Below are positions 7,409 through 16,330 of a DNA stretch of 64,000 nt, piece by piece. Source of the stretch: Neobacillus kokaensis (lineage in GTDB: Bacteria > Bacillota > Bacilli > Bacillales > Cytobacillaceae). A model generated the notes under the pieces. The model was not told where the DNA came from. It saw only the letters and a program-made list of their open reading frames with translations, and ran no database searches. The translations under genes and the position numbers were made by a program. The stretch lies in the NCBI RefSeq assembly GCF_014656545.1, contig NZ_BNDS01000002.1:114877-178876 (forward strand). Direction: 5' to 3'. Position 1 is the first letter of the stretch. The number at the start of each line of letters is the position of its first letter.

Positions 7409-8186
7409 CTCTGAGAGTACCAATTTGTTCTCCCATTTTAATTTCTTTTGGAGTAAGAATGGATGGATCCACTTGAAAGATTTCCTTTTCGAATAACAAG
7501 ACAACCGTAGAGCCGAAAGTGAAAAAGGCCATCTCCTCGCCCTTTTTTAATTCCTCCCCTTTAAAGGTAGTTTCAATTGAATTTACAAACATTGCTCCTA
7601 CCTTAACAACTGACACATTCCCAAATTTTGTTTTAATCTCAGTAATGACCCGATAGTTTTTTGCAAGCGTACGGACCCCGTATTTTAACCCCCACTTATT
7701 AACCGGATAAGATTTGGAGCCGAGCGTCCACTGCTTTTTAACAATTCCATCAACAGGGCTATGTATTCGATGATAATGACTTGGGCTTAAATAAAGAATC
7801 ATATAAGTTCCATTAAGATACTTTGTTAAAACATCACGGTCCCCAAGCATTTCTTCAATGGAATATACCTTTTCTTTAACTATGATTTCACTTTGTTCTG
7901 TAATCGAACCAATATCCTCTATTACAGCATCAACCGGACTGACAACAGAATTTCTACCTTGATGAATGTTTCTTGCATCCTTTTTTAACTGTCTGACAAA
8001 TAAATCATGTAAAGTCGGATACTCACTTATACCTTTCTCCATTTCTTCCTGCTTTAAATGGTAGACCTTTGCAAATGACGGTACCATCATCCTGCTGACT
8101 CGAGAACGGGCAAATTTCTGTAAAATGGACGATGACCACCTGCCATTTGTTAATTCAATTAGCATACGATACAACAGCTGAAGCAT
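7398..8186 (-). CDS. psd: Phosphatidylserine decarboxylase proenzyme
   Basis: A 262-residue enzyme that turns phosphatidylserine into phosphatidylethanolamine. The start MLQLLYRMLIELTNGR is chosen because GGGGGT precedes it; the frame is open further upstream to 8240 without a site. SPVDAVIED and the histidine-rich HYHRIHSPVDG segment are family hallmarks. FGSTVVLLFEK near the C-terminus holds the Gly-Ser-Thr site where self-cleavage makes the pyruvoyl cofactor. It is divergent from pssA, the preceding enzyme in the pathway. Confidence 0.95.
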   Translation of the reverse strand: MLQLLYRMLIELTNGRWSSSILQKFARSRVSRMMVPSFAKVYHLKQEEMEKGISEYPTLHDLFVRQLKKDARNIHQGRNSVVSPVDAVIEDIGSITEQSEIIVKEKVYSIEEMLGDRDVLTKYLNGTYMILYLSPSHYHRIHSPVDGIVKKQWTLGSKSYPVNKWGLKYGVRTLAKNYRVITEIKTKFGNVSVVKVGAMFVNSIETTFKGEELKKGEEMAFFTFGSTVVLLFEKEIFQVDPSILTPKEIKMGEQIGTLRVKE

Positions 8187-8310
8187 GAAATGACCCCCAA
8201 AAAGTGTAAAAATACTCTTTACGAATAGACATAAAAACATTACAATTAAATATTATAGATTAACTGACAAAAACAAAACACCTATTATTTGAAAGGGGTG
8301 GTAAGGAAAA

Positions 8311-8850
8311 GTGTTTTTATTGGATGTACTTGACCAAACCATTAAAAAGCTGAAAGCACAAACTGCCAATGTAATGACATTAACCAACTTATCATTAGGC
8401 GGATTTGCGATTGTTTTTGGTTTAGATGGAAATTTACGATTAAGCTTGCTCCTCATTTTTATCGCTGCATTAGCCGACCGGTTTGATGGAATGATTGCCC
8501 GCAAATTTAATATTGAATCCGAACTTGGCAAACAATTGGATTCCATGAGTGATATTATATCATTTGGAGTGGCTCCAGCACTATTACTATATCAAGGAAT
8601 TTTACATGAATTCGGCGGACCAGGTTCATTCTTTACCGTTTTCTATATTGGATGCGGGGCATTTAGACTAGCAAGATTTAATATTTCAGAAAGCAACGGC
8701 TATTTTACCGGACTTCCGATCACTGCTGCAGGATGTCTGGCAACGCTAAGTTATTTAGCAATTCCTTACCTGCCATCACAAACGTTCTTATTTACTATTA
8801 TTATTTTATCCTTCCTAATGGTAAGTACCTTTAAACTAAAAAAGGTCTAA
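8311..8850 (+). CDS. pssA: CDP-diacylglycerol--serine O-phosphatidyltransferase
   Basis: A 179-residue integral membrane protein with several hydrophobic spans. The CDP-alcohol phosphatidyltransferase signature DG..AR........G...D...D is complete (from DGMIARKF through LGKQLDSMSD, about residues 53-75). It makes phosphatidylserine for Psd. Translation starts at GTG, with AAGGGGTGG upstream. Confidence 0.95.
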   Translation: MFLLDVLDQTIKKLKAQTANVMTLTNLSLGGFAIVFGLDGNLRLSLLLIFIAALADRFDGMIARKFNIESELGKQLDSMSDIISFGVAPALLLYQGILHEFGGPGSFFTVFYIGCGAFRLARFNISESNGYFTGLPITAAGCLATLSYLAIPYLPSQTFLFTIIILSFLMVSTFKLKKV

Positions 8851-8883
8851 TTTTCATTCCTATTTTCAACATATTATTAAAAA

Positions 8884-8923
8884 AGGCTTATTTCGGCACT
8901 TAGCCGGGTAGGTCTTTTTTTTT
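8884..8923 (+). terminator. Terminator of pssA
   Basis: An imperfect, G.U-containing stem AGGCTTAT...GTAGGTCT is followed by nine T residues. Confidence 0.55.
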
Positions 8924-9029
8924 ATTCTCGACTTCCTGCCAAATAAAATTATTTGGACAGACACAATTTCTCGTTTTTTTCATAGGAATTAATAATAGGC
9001 TATAGTCCAAAGTTTCGGGGGGGATATGG

Positions 9030-9746
9030 ATGTCTGGAATCTTAACAGCTCTTGGTTATTTAATGAAGGAGTTTTTATTTCTTGTATCTTATGTAAAGAA
9101 CAACGCCTTTCCTCAACCCCTTTCCGCTGCAGATGAAAGAAAGTATTTGCGGTTAATGGCTGAAGGGGACCCGCATGCACGTAATATGCTGATTGAACAC
9201 AATTTACGCCTAGTCGCACATATTGTAAAAAAATTCGAAAACACCGGAGAGGATTCTGAGGACCTCATCTCCATTGGAACCATTGGTCTCATTAAAGCGA
9301 TTGAAAGCTATTCCGAAGGTAAAGGAACAAAGCTTGCGACTTATGCAGCCCGCTGTATTGAAAATGAAATTCTCATGCACCTAAGAGCGTTAAAAAAAAC
9401 GAAAAAAGATGTTTCGTTGCATGATCCAATTGGTCAGGATAAAGAAGGAAATGAAATTTCTTTAATCGACGTTCTGAAATCTGAATCAGAGGACGTCATC
9501 GATACAATCCAGCTTAATATGGAGCTTGAAAAAATCAAAAAATATATTGAGGTTTTGGATAATCGTGAGAAGGAAGTAATCATTGGCCGATTCGGCCTTG
9601 ATTTACAAAAGGAAAAAACACAGCGGGAAATTGCTAAAGAGCTGGGCATTTCAAGAAGCTATGTATCAAGAATTGAAAAGCGGGCATTAATGAAAATGTT
9701 CCATGAATTTTATCGCGCTGAAAAAGAACGGAAAAAGAAAAGTTAA
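9030..9746 (+). CDS. sigK: RNA polymerase sporulation sigma factor SigK (pro-sigma-K), uninterrupted
   Basis: A 238-residue sigma-70 family factor for late mother-cell gene expression. The N-terminal hydrophobic pro-sequence ([10 protein letters not shown] before [10 protein letters not shown]) is the part removed by SpoIVFB, so cleavage is expected near Ser20/Tyr21. Region 2 ([12 protein letters not shown] ... [16 protein letters not shown] ... [13 protein letters not shown]) and region 4 ([22 protein letters not shown]) are complete. In B. subtilis this gene is split by the skin element; here both parts are continuous. The context with sda indicates a spore former. Confidence 0.97.
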   Translation: MSGILTALGYLMKEFLFLVSYVKNNAFPQPLSAADERKYLRLMAEGDPHARNMLIEHNLRLVAHIVKKFENTGEDSEDLISIGTIGLIKAIESYSEGKGTKLATYAARCIENEILMHLRALKKTKKDVSLHDPIGQDKEGNEISLIDVLKSESEDVIDTIQLNMELEKIKKYIEVLDNREKEVIIGRFGLDLQKEKTQREIAKELGISRSYVSRIEKRALMKMFHEFYRAEKERKKKS

Positions 9747-9774
9747 TAAAAACGATAGCTAGAACAAAGAAAGA

Positions 9775-9802
9775 GCGGGATTTATTAATCCCGCCCTTTT
9801 TT
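9775..9802. terminator. Bidirectional terminator between sigK and the lipoprotein gene
   Basis: GCGGGATT/AATCCCGC stem with CCTTTTTT on the plus side and a T-rich stretch on the minus side. Confidence 0.8.
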
Positions 9803-10756
9803 ACCTTCTTGAAGCACATTTACCCATTTATTCCCGCTATCCGTTGACTCATATACGTCATTTTTATAGGTTGTAAACGCCAATTGTTTATTGTTCTTTG
9901 GATTAACCGCTAAATATGTAATCGGGTTATCATAATCAAGAAAAGGAAAGTTATACGCTGCTTGTTTTCCTGTTTTCAGATTTAAGCTCTTTAACATAAT
10001 TTTCTCATTTTCTACACTAGAAAATAACAGAGTATCATCCATGAACGTCAATGCCGTTACCATTAATGGCTCCGTTACAAGCTTCATTGTATTCCCATTG
10101 TCATTGGAGTAATAAATACCTGATCTTGTCGCCATTGCTAAGGAATCAGCATTGCGTGGATGCACAGCAATCATCCCTAGGGAATCAGCGTTAAACCCTT
10201 TAAGCTCACTTTTTTTCCAGCTTTCACCGAAATCTTTTGTATAATTCACACCTAGACTTAATTTCTCACTTGGTTCTTCGCTAATCACATAAAGTGCGGG
10301 TCCATTATAGGCTGCTGCCATAAAGTGAAAATTAGCTTTCCCGTAGAAAGCTATTTTTTCAAGACTTTTTCCTTTATCCTGACTCTTCACAATGCCAAGC
10401 GGATTCTTAAAATCGGTTCCATTCTGCGGCTTGCCGCTAGCTATAAAACCTTCCTCAATAGCCTGGAATCCCATATACTGATGGCGATTCGAGGTTGATT
10501 CATACCATTTACCTTCCTGGTATATTTTCAAGCCTTTATTTGACGCGATATAAAGACCATGATCATTACCTGGATAGCCAATGCCAAAAATCCGGCTTAC
10601 TTTAAGCGACTTAGCTTCCTTTATTTCGTAAGGAACATTAGCATTATTCTCTTTATTTTCATTACTAATCTTTGATTCCTTTTTAGTGTTATTTGTGCAG
10701 CCAGCAGCAATTAATAAAATTATTGTTAAAATACTTAATAAAGCGCTTTTCTTCAA
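9785..10756 (-). CDS. BNR/sortilin-like repeat lipoprotein (F510_1955-type glycosylhydrolase-like)
   Basis: A 323-residue exported lipoprotein. A basic N-terminus, a hydrophobic segment and the lipobox IAAGC put the lipidated cysteine at residue 20, followed by a polar Asn/Lys/Glu-rich linker. The rest shows several BNR-type motifs (SQDKGKS, TKDFGESW, SNDNGNT, STDSGNKW) spaced as in beta-propeller proteins. Such proteins are often annotated as glycosyl hydrolases, but catalytic residues cannot be assigned and the function is unknown. The gene is single, convergent with sigK. Confidence 0.75.
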   Translation of the reverse strand: MKKSALLSILTIILLIAAGCTNNTKKESKISNENKENNANVPYEIKEAKSLKVSRIFGIGYPGNDHGLYIASNKGLKIYQEGKWYESTSNRHQYMGFQAIEEGFIASGKPQNGTDFKNPLGIVKSQDKGKSLEKIAFYGKANFHFMAAAYNGPALYVISEEPSEKLSLGVNYTKDFGESWKKSELKGFNADSLGMIAVHPRNADSLAMATRSGIYYSNDNGNTMKLVTEPLMVTALTFMDDTLLFSSVENEKIMLKSLNLKTGKQAAYNFPFLDYDNPITYLAVNPKNNKQLAFTTYKNDVYESTDSGNKWVNVLQEGKKGRD

Positions 10757-10916
10757 TGCTATCTCCTCCGGAAATCCTTATCCCTCCACTTATACCCCAG
10801 TATCGTTACGAATGTCAAATTATATAGACTGATTCCCCGCTTCTTCCGCTTCTGCCTATTCAACTGAAAAAATGTCTACATATCTTAATAATAAAAGATG
10901 AGAGGGGGTATATCGT

Positions 10917-11084
10917 ATGCCTACTGGTTATCCATATCCTTCATACGGTTATCCATCACCATATAGCTATTCTCCGTATGGCGGGCGTAGAGGCTGGGGG
11001 GGAATATGGATTGCGATCATCATCGTTTTATTTATCCTGTTAGCGATCTTTGGAGCTTGGTGGTGGTATGCATCCTTTTATTGA
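10917..11084 (+). CDS. Small Tyr/Pro/Gly-rich single-pass membrane protein (YjcZ-like)
   Basis: A 55-residue ORF with AGAGGGGG ending about 8 nt before the ATG. The first half is a Tyr-Pro-Ser-Gly repeat (YPYPSYGYPSPYSYSPYGG), then a GRRGWGG hinge and one hydrophobic helix (IWIAIIIVLFILLAIFGAW). The layout resembles small YjcZ/spore-associated membrane proteins of bacilli, but this family name is tentative. A terminator follows directly, so it is its own unit. Confidence 0.7.
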   Translation: MPTGYPYPSYGYPSPYSYSPYGGRRGWGGIWIAIIIVLFILLAIFGAWWWYASFY

Positions 11085-11093
11085 TTTATCCAT

Positions 11094-11122
11094 AGCTTAT
11101 GCTAATTGGCATAGGCTTTTTA
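11094..11122 (+). terminator. Terminator of the small membrane protein gene
   Basis: AGCTTATGC pairs with GCATAGGCT (one G.U) and is followed by TTTTT. Confidence 0.75.
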
Positions 11123-11194
11123 TAATTCAGGTATTAGATTTTTTCGAATATTAAATATAAAATAGTATTGGATATATTTAAAGGAGGTATTTTT

Positions 11195-12994
11195 ATGACA
11201 GCGGTTACATATTCAGATGTTTGGAATCTTGATGTATTTTTTAAAGGCGGCAGCGATTCACAGGAGTTCAAAGACCATCTGGTACAAACAGAAGAAGTAA
11301 TTAAACAGTTTCATGCAAAAGTAAATTCCTGGACGCCAAAGAACTCACCTTTAGACAGTCAATACTAAAAAGAACTGCTCACTGATTTCGAGACTGCGGC
11401 CAAAAAGCTTCGTCAAGCAGGAGCTTTTGTCGGCTGTTTGCAAGCTGAAAATACCGATGATAAAAAAGCTTATACACTTGATTCGATTGTTACTAGTTTA
11501 AGTGCAGCTTTCCAAACTGCCATTGGTACTTTTGATAATACATTAACAACCATAGAAGATGAGATTTGGAACAAGCTTTTTACTGACGAATCTTTAAACG
11601 AGCTTTCCTTCGTATTAACAGAGCGCCGGGATCGGGCAAAGGATAAACTGTCAAAAGAGGAGGAAGCTCTAATCAGCGCTCTAGGTGTTGATGGCTATCA
11701 TAGCTGGGGACAATTGTATGATCTTATCGTTAGTAAAATAAAAGTTCCGTTTATCGAAAATGACCAGGAACAGCTGCTTTCTGTCGGCCAGGCATTTAAT
11801 AAATTCTCAAGCCCCGATCGTGAAATTCGGGCGAACATTTTCAATAACTGGGAAAAAGCTTGGGGTGAACAAGCTGACTTTTTAGGTAAAACATTGAACC
11901 ATTTATCCGGTTTCCGATTAAGTGTCTATAACAAAAGAGGCTGGGAAAATGTTTTAGATGAGCCGCTAAAAATCAACCGCATGAAACAGGAAACCCTTGA
12001 TACAATGTGGGCGGTGATTTCGGAAAACAAGCAAAAACTTGTAGAATATTTGGAGCGAAAGGCTAAGCTTTTAGGACTTAAGAAATTAAGCTGGTTTGAT
12101 TTAGATGCCCCATATGGCAAAACGGAAACAAAAATGTCCTATCAAGAAGGAGCCGAATTTATTGAGCAAAATTTTTCTTTATTCGGTGAGAAAATGGCTT
12201 CTTTTGCGAAAAAGGCTTTCGAAGAACAGTGGATTGAGGCTGCTGACCGCACGGGGAAGGCACCAGGAGGCTTTTGTACCTTCTTCCCTGAAAATGAACA
12301 ATCACGGATTTTCATGACTTATTCAGGAACGCCATCAAATGTCTCGACCCTAGCCCATGAGCTTGGCCACGGATTTCATACGTACTCCATGAGAGGAATT
12401 CACAATTTAAATCGCATGTATGCGATGAATGTTGCTGAAACAGCTTCGACCTTTGCCGAAATGATTGTAGCTGACGCAGCTGTGAAAAATGCCAAGGACG
12501 AAGAAGAAAAGCTTGTACTACTTGATGATAAAATTCAAAGAACAGTTGCGCTGCTCATGAATATCCATGCCCGCTTCTTGTTTGAAACACGTTTTTACGA
12601 AGAAAGAAAACGAGGACCAGTGGCTGTGGAGCGTTTAAATGAATTAATGCTTCAAGCGCAAAAGGATGCTTACTGCAACGCCTTAGAAGAGTACCATCCA
12701 CTGTTCTGGGCTTCTAAACTGCACTTTTTTATCACAGGTGTGCCTTTCTATAACTTCCCATATACATTTGGCTACCTTTTCTCCTTAGGAATCTATGCTC
12801 AGGCGCTTCAGGAAGGAAAAGGTTATGAGGAAAAATATATTGCCCTATTAAGGGATACGGCATCTATGACTGTTGAAGACCTTGCGAAGAAACATCTTAG
12901 TGTTGATATTACACAAAAAGATTTCTGGGAAAAAGCGGTCAACATCTGTCTTGATGATATTAATGAATTTTTAGAGATTACTAAAAATATATAA
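11195..12994 (+). pseudogene. M3-family oligoendopeptidase (PepF-like), interrupted by an in-frame TAA
   Basis: The start MTAVTYSDVWNLDVFF follows a consensus AAAGGAGG. The frame is broken only by TAA at 11366-11368 (codon 58), after which the same frame continues as KELLTDFETAAKKLRQAGAF to the normal end, 599 sense codons in all. The zinc site HELGHGFH (His about 388) and the rest of the M3 catalytic fold are intact. Members are cytosolic zinc peptidases acting on short peptides. No ribosome binding site is seen near a downstream restart, so I call it a pseudogene by a single nonsense change; sequencing error or natural suppression cannot be excluded. Confidence 0.85.
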
Positions 12995-13001
12995 GTTCAA
13001 A

Positions 13002-13029
13002 AAAGGGGGACGGTTAGAACTCCCCCTTT
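13002..13029. terminator. Bidirectional terminator between peptidase and thioesterase genes
   Basis: AAAGGGGGA pairs with TCCCCCTTT around a 10-nt loop between two convergent genes. Confidence 0.7.
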
Positions 13030-13034
13030 AACCC

Positions 13035-13457
13035 CTATTCACCGATAATCATTACAGATGAGACCACGCTGGCTGTTTTCTTTTCGTTTTGAACCAAATC
13101 AGCGACAACATACGCTGTCCGTTTTCCTATTCTTTCAACTCTTGCCTCAACTATAACCTCTCCCATTAGAACAGGCCGATGAAATGTTGTATGTAAATCA
13201 ATCGAGGTAAAGGATTGACCATTGTGCAATTTCGAAGCAACTGCATAGGCCATCATAATATCAGCGGCAGAAGAAACAAAGCCGCCCATAGCAACCCCTA
13301 AACCATTAATAAACCTTTCATCGACCTGCCAAATTCCTCTTGCAATTCCATCATTGGCATCATTTACTCTAATTTGTAAAGTTTCATCACAGTTTGGCGG
13401 CTTTACCCCTTTTGTTACAACCCCCATTAGGTCAAATCGTTTAATAACATTCCCCAT
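13035..13457 (-). CDS. PaaI-family (hotdog fold) acyl-CoA thioesterase
   Basis: A 140-residue hotdog-fold protein with the family pattern GGFVSSAADIMMAYAVA and a following FHRPVLMGEVIVEARVERIGKRTAYV. ATG at 13457 is used because AAGGGG lies 8 nt upstream; a TTG two codons earlier is too close to that site. It is the last minus-strand gene after the NMO-like gene and paaX, so it may release CoA from phenylacetate pathway intermediates, which is inference from position. Confidence 0.8.
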   Translation of the reverse strand: MGNVIKRFDLMGVVTKGVKPPNCDETLQIRVNDANDGIARGIWQVDERFINGLGVAMGGFVSSAADIMMAYAVASKLHNGQSFTSIDLHTTFHRPVLMGEVIVEARVERIGKRTAYVVADLVQNEKKTASVVSSVMIIGE

Positions 13458-13489
13458 AGCCAACGCCCCTTTTATAACTGCTCTTCTTT

Positions 13490-14440
13490 TTAGATAAAAC
13501 GATGTAAGCGCTCCTCCATAACAGTCCTAGCCTCGTTCATCATTCCGTCTAATAATTCCTTGACGGTTGGAATATCTTCGATCAGGCCGGCAACCTGCCC
13601 GCTGTTCATAAAGCCGTTTTGGTCGTCCCCGAGCAAGGCGCCATTCAAATGATAATTCTCCGAAGTCATCTCTTGATATTGTTCGATGGACATACCACTC
13701 CGTTCTAAATCAATAATTTGTTTGGCATAAGGTGATTTTAGGACCCGCCGCACTTGACCAACCGTACGCCCTAGAATAACTGTTTCATGATCGTTCGCAT
13801 CCATTAGTCTTTGTTTATATGCAGAATGAAATGGGGCATCCTTAGTGGCGATTAACCGTGTCCCCAATTGCACCCCTGAAGCCCCTAACATCAAAGCAGC
13901 AGCTAAACCTCGACCATCTCCTATTCCTCCAGCAGCCAGAACCGGAATAGACACCTGTTTACAGATTTGCGGGATTAGCGTAAATGTTGTCAATTCTAAG
14001 TTTGAATTAATCCCTGCAGCTTCAAATCCTTCCGCTGCCAGAATATCCGCTCCTGCCTCTTCTGCCTTCTTGGCATGTTTGACAGCCGCAACAATAACAA
14101 TTACTTTAATGTTATGTTCGTGCAACAATGGAATATATGGCGCTGGGTTACCAGCAGATAAAGATACAACCGGGATTTTATGCTTGATGACAAGTTGAAT
14201 TATTTCTTCTGTATAGGAGCTGACATTAATCGGTATATTAATCGCAAATGGCAGTGCTGTTTTTTCCTTTGTTTCTTTAATGATAGCTTCTACTTGATCT
14301 GGAGTCATGGTTCCACATCCAATTGTCCCTAGACCGCCGGCGTTCGATACTGCTGCTGTTAGCTGGGCATTGCTGATGTTCCCCATTCCCCCTTGAATAA
14401 TAGGGTATTTTATCGAAAGCAATTGATTGACATAGTTCAT
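13490..14440 (-). CDS. NMO/FabK-like FMN oxidoreductase (nitronate monooxygenase family)
   Basis: A 316-residue TIM-barrel flavoprotein. The N-terminal PIIQGGMGNISNAQLTAAVSNAGGLGTIG segment and the FMN-phosphate loop AAGGIGDGRGLAAALMLGASGVQLGTRL are typical of nitronate monooxygenases and 2-oxo-nitronate/enoyl reductase relatives. The two cannot be told apart by reading. It lies between paaX and a thioesterase at the end of the paa cluster; a role there is possible but unproven. Confidence 0.82.
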   Translation of the reverse strand: MNYVNQLLSIKYPIIQGGMGNISNAQLTAAVSNAGGLGTIGCGTMTPDQVEAIIKETKEKTALPFAINIPINVSSYTEEIIQLVIKHKIPVVSLSAGNPAPYIPLLHEHNIKVIVIVAAVKHAKKAEEAGADILAAEGFEAAGINSNLELTTFTLIPQICKQVSIPVLAAGGIGDGRGLAAALMLGASGVQLGTRLIATKDAPFHSAYKQRLMDANDHETVILGRTVGQVRRVLKSPYAKQIIDLERSGMSIEQYQEMTSENYHLNGALLGDDQNGFMNSGQVAGLIEDIPTVKELLDGMMNEARTVMEERLHRFI

Positions 14441-14486
14441 TTGGCTTCCCCCTTACAGGACTAGTACACTAATTCCATTTACAACA

Positions 14487-14518
14487 AAGCAGCTCTTCTT
14501 TAATGAAGAAAAGCTGCT
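14487..14518 (-). terminator. Hairpin downstream of paaX
   Basis: GCAGCT/AGCTGC plus CTTC/GAAG pairing forms a stem just after the paaX stop codon on the minus strand; the T-tract is weak. Confidence 0.45.
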
Positions 14519-14522
14519 AAAT

Positions 14523-15407
14523 TTATTGCTGAACCATAAACGGATGGTATTGAGCATCGTAAGATTCATCTTTTTTGCAGATATCATTGTCATCTTTAAA
14601 AATGCTTTCAAAGAAACGGCTTGAAGGCTCTGCAAGAACTCGATAATATTGATTAAATAAAGATGCTGCAAGTGTTCCGTTCCAGTTATCGGGCAATAAT
14701 TCTTTTGGTAGACCGGGATCGATAAATAGAAATTTCCGATATTCGTGGACAAGGTTTGTCCGCTCCACAAAACACTCTGCATCTGACATTTCGCCACGAT
14801 TAATAATTTCTTGGTTTGCAATGAATTGTTTACTGTACTTAATTATAAATTCTTCGTATTTATCTACGACTTCGCATAACTGCCAGCTTTTCTGAACGAG
14901 TGTTTGATTGTCTTTCGGACCAATATATTCAGAAACGAAATAATCGACATAATCACTGATGTCATATTTTTGAATAAGAAGCTTCATCTCTTTTTCTAAG
15001 TTGTTCGGCGAAATCCAGCATCCGTTTGAAAAACTGCCGAAACCGCTCCATAATAATTCCTGCCTAAGCTCATCGCGAATCGAGCGTTTTTCTTCTGGAA
15101 TGGTATACATTAAGATACGCCACTTTCCATCCCAATCATTTGGATTAAGTTTAAAAATCCGCTTCCCCGCTTCCTCAATACGGCTCACACCAAGCTTTGT
15201 AAGATAATAATAGCTGCGATTTTCCCTCTTTTCTGATTCCAGCCAGCCCTGTTTTAACATACGAGAGACAGCAACACGGACCGCCTGCTCATTATGACCA
15301 AATTCCTTTAACAACCGAATTAAACTGCCGATCCAAATTTTATTGCCATAGTGGTGGATATAATCCCCGTAAATGGTAAAAATCATCGAACGTGTATTTT
15401 CCCCCAA
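14523..15407 (-). CDS. paaX: PaaX-family transcriptional repressor of phenylacetate catabolism
   Basis: A 294-residue regulator. I place the start at TTG 15407 (LGENTRSMIFTIYGDYI) because GGAGGTGA lies 7 nt upstream; the longer frame to 15431 would read through that site. The N-terminal winged helix (IGSLIRLLKEFGHNEQAVRVAVSRMLKQGWL) and the central and C-terminal PaaX domains (PNDWDGKWRI; WNGTLAASLF) are present. In other bacteria PaaX represses paa genes and is released by phenylacetyl-CoA. It lies inside the cluster in the same direction as the catabolic genes. Confidence 0.9.
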   Translation of the reverse strand: MGENTRSMIFTIYGDYIHHYGNKIWIGSLIRLLKEFGHNEQAVRVAVSRMLKQGWLESEKRENRSYYYLTKLGVSRIEEAGKRIFKLNPNDWDGKWRILMYTIPEEKRSIRDELRQELLWSGFGSFSNGCWISPNNLEKEMKLLIQKYDISDYVDYFVSEYIGPKDNQTLVQKSWQLCEVVDKYEEFIIKYSKQFIANQEIINRGEMSDAECFVERTNLVHEYRKFLFIDPGLPKELLPDNWNGTLAASLFNQYYRVLAEPSSRFFESIFKDDNDICKKDESYDAQYHPFMVQQ

Positions 15408-15488
15408 AAGCTGCTCACCTCCACTTCCCAATATTTCATTTTTTATACGGACGTTTTTATTATATCGATTTTTTTAAAAAAGAAAAGT

Positions 15489-16265
15489 TTATTTCCCTTT
15501 AAATTGCGGCGCTCTTTTCTCACTGAATGCCTGTAATGCTTCGATTCGGTCCTCTGTTGGTATGGTTATTTCATAGGCCTTCGCTTCGATTTCTAGACCT
15601 GTTTGCAGGTCTGTGTTAATTCCTCTTGTTATCGCATACTTGGCCTGCCTGATGGCTACTGGCCCATTTTTCATTATTTTTGCTGCAAATTCCTGACAAG
15701 CAGAAAGCAATTCACTTCTCGGCACAACCTGCAGCACAATTCCTAAGCTTTGTGCTTCTTCAGCTGATATTTTTTTGGCTGTAAAAATAAGCTCCTTCGC
15801 CTTTGTTTCACCGATTAACCGCGGCAGGCGCTGCGTTCCACCCGCTCCTGGAATGATGGCCCAGCTTGTTTCAGTCAGTCCCATTGAAACTCCTTCAGCG
15901 GCTATCGCAAAATCACATGATAACAGCCATTCAAATCCGCCGCCAAGGGCATAGCCGTTAACAGCTGCAATTGTTGGCTGCGGCAGCATGGCAATACTGT
16001 TAAACACATCGCGAATCGCTTTTACATTCCTTCTTACCTCTGTTTCATTTAACGTTTTTCTTTCCTTCAAATCCGCACCAGCGCTAAATGCCTTTTCACC
16101 AGCACCGGTAAAAATGACAACATGAACATCTTGATTAAGCGAAATAGCATTGACAATCTCTTGAAGTTCATGCAGAGTTTCATAGTTAAAACAATTTAGT
16201 ACATCAGCGCGATTCACTGTTACATACCCAATATGATTTTCTACTTTAAATAATACGTTTGACAT
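15489..16265 (-). CDS. Enoyl-CoA hydratase/isomerase family protein of the paa cluster
   Basis: A 258-residue crotonase. The start MSNVLFKVENHIGYVTVNR is preceded by AAGGAG; the frame is open a little further without a site. The oxyanion-hole loops AGADLKERK and the NGYALGGGFEWLLSCDFAIAA segment are present, as is the glutamate-containing ETSWAIIPGAGGTQRLPR. It is one of three crotonases in the cluster; it could act in beta-oxidation or in ring-opening hydration. A terminator-like hairpin separates it from the thiolase gene upstream. Confidence 0.85.
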   Translation of the reverse strand: MSNVLFKVENHIGYVTVNRADVLNCFNYETLHELQEIVNAISLNQDVHVVIFTGAGEKAFSAGADLKERKTLNETEVRRNVKAIRDVFNSIAMLPQPTIAAVNGYALGGGFEWLLSCDFAIAAEGVSMGLTETSWAIIPGAGGTQRLPRLIGETKAKELIFTAKKISAEEAQSLGIVLQVVPRSELLSACQEFAAKIMKNGPVAIRQAKYAITRGINTDLQTGLEIEAKAYEITIPTEDRIEALQAFSEKRAPQFKGK

Positions 16266-16292
16266 TAACCAATCAGCTCCTTCTTTTACCAA

Positions 16293-16326
16293 AAAGCCCT
16301 TATATAGCTAGCTAAATAAGGGCTTT
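16293..16326 (-). terminator. Intrinsic terminator or attenuator within the paa cluster
   Basis: AAAGCCCTTAT and ATAAGGGCTTT form an 11-bp stem followed on the minus strand by TTTTTGG. It lies between the thiolase stop codon and the next crotonase. Confidence 0.75.
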
Positions 16327-16330
16327 AAGA

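Noticed and set aside
8253..8546. Minus-strand frame overlapping pssA
   Set aside because: Fully antisense to the CDP-alcohol transferase motif; a shadow frame.
11366..11368. Readthrough or recoding at the peptidase TAA
   Set aside because: TAA is not used for selenocysteine (TGA) or pyrrolysine (TAG), and no recoding element is visible. Nonsense mutation is simpler.
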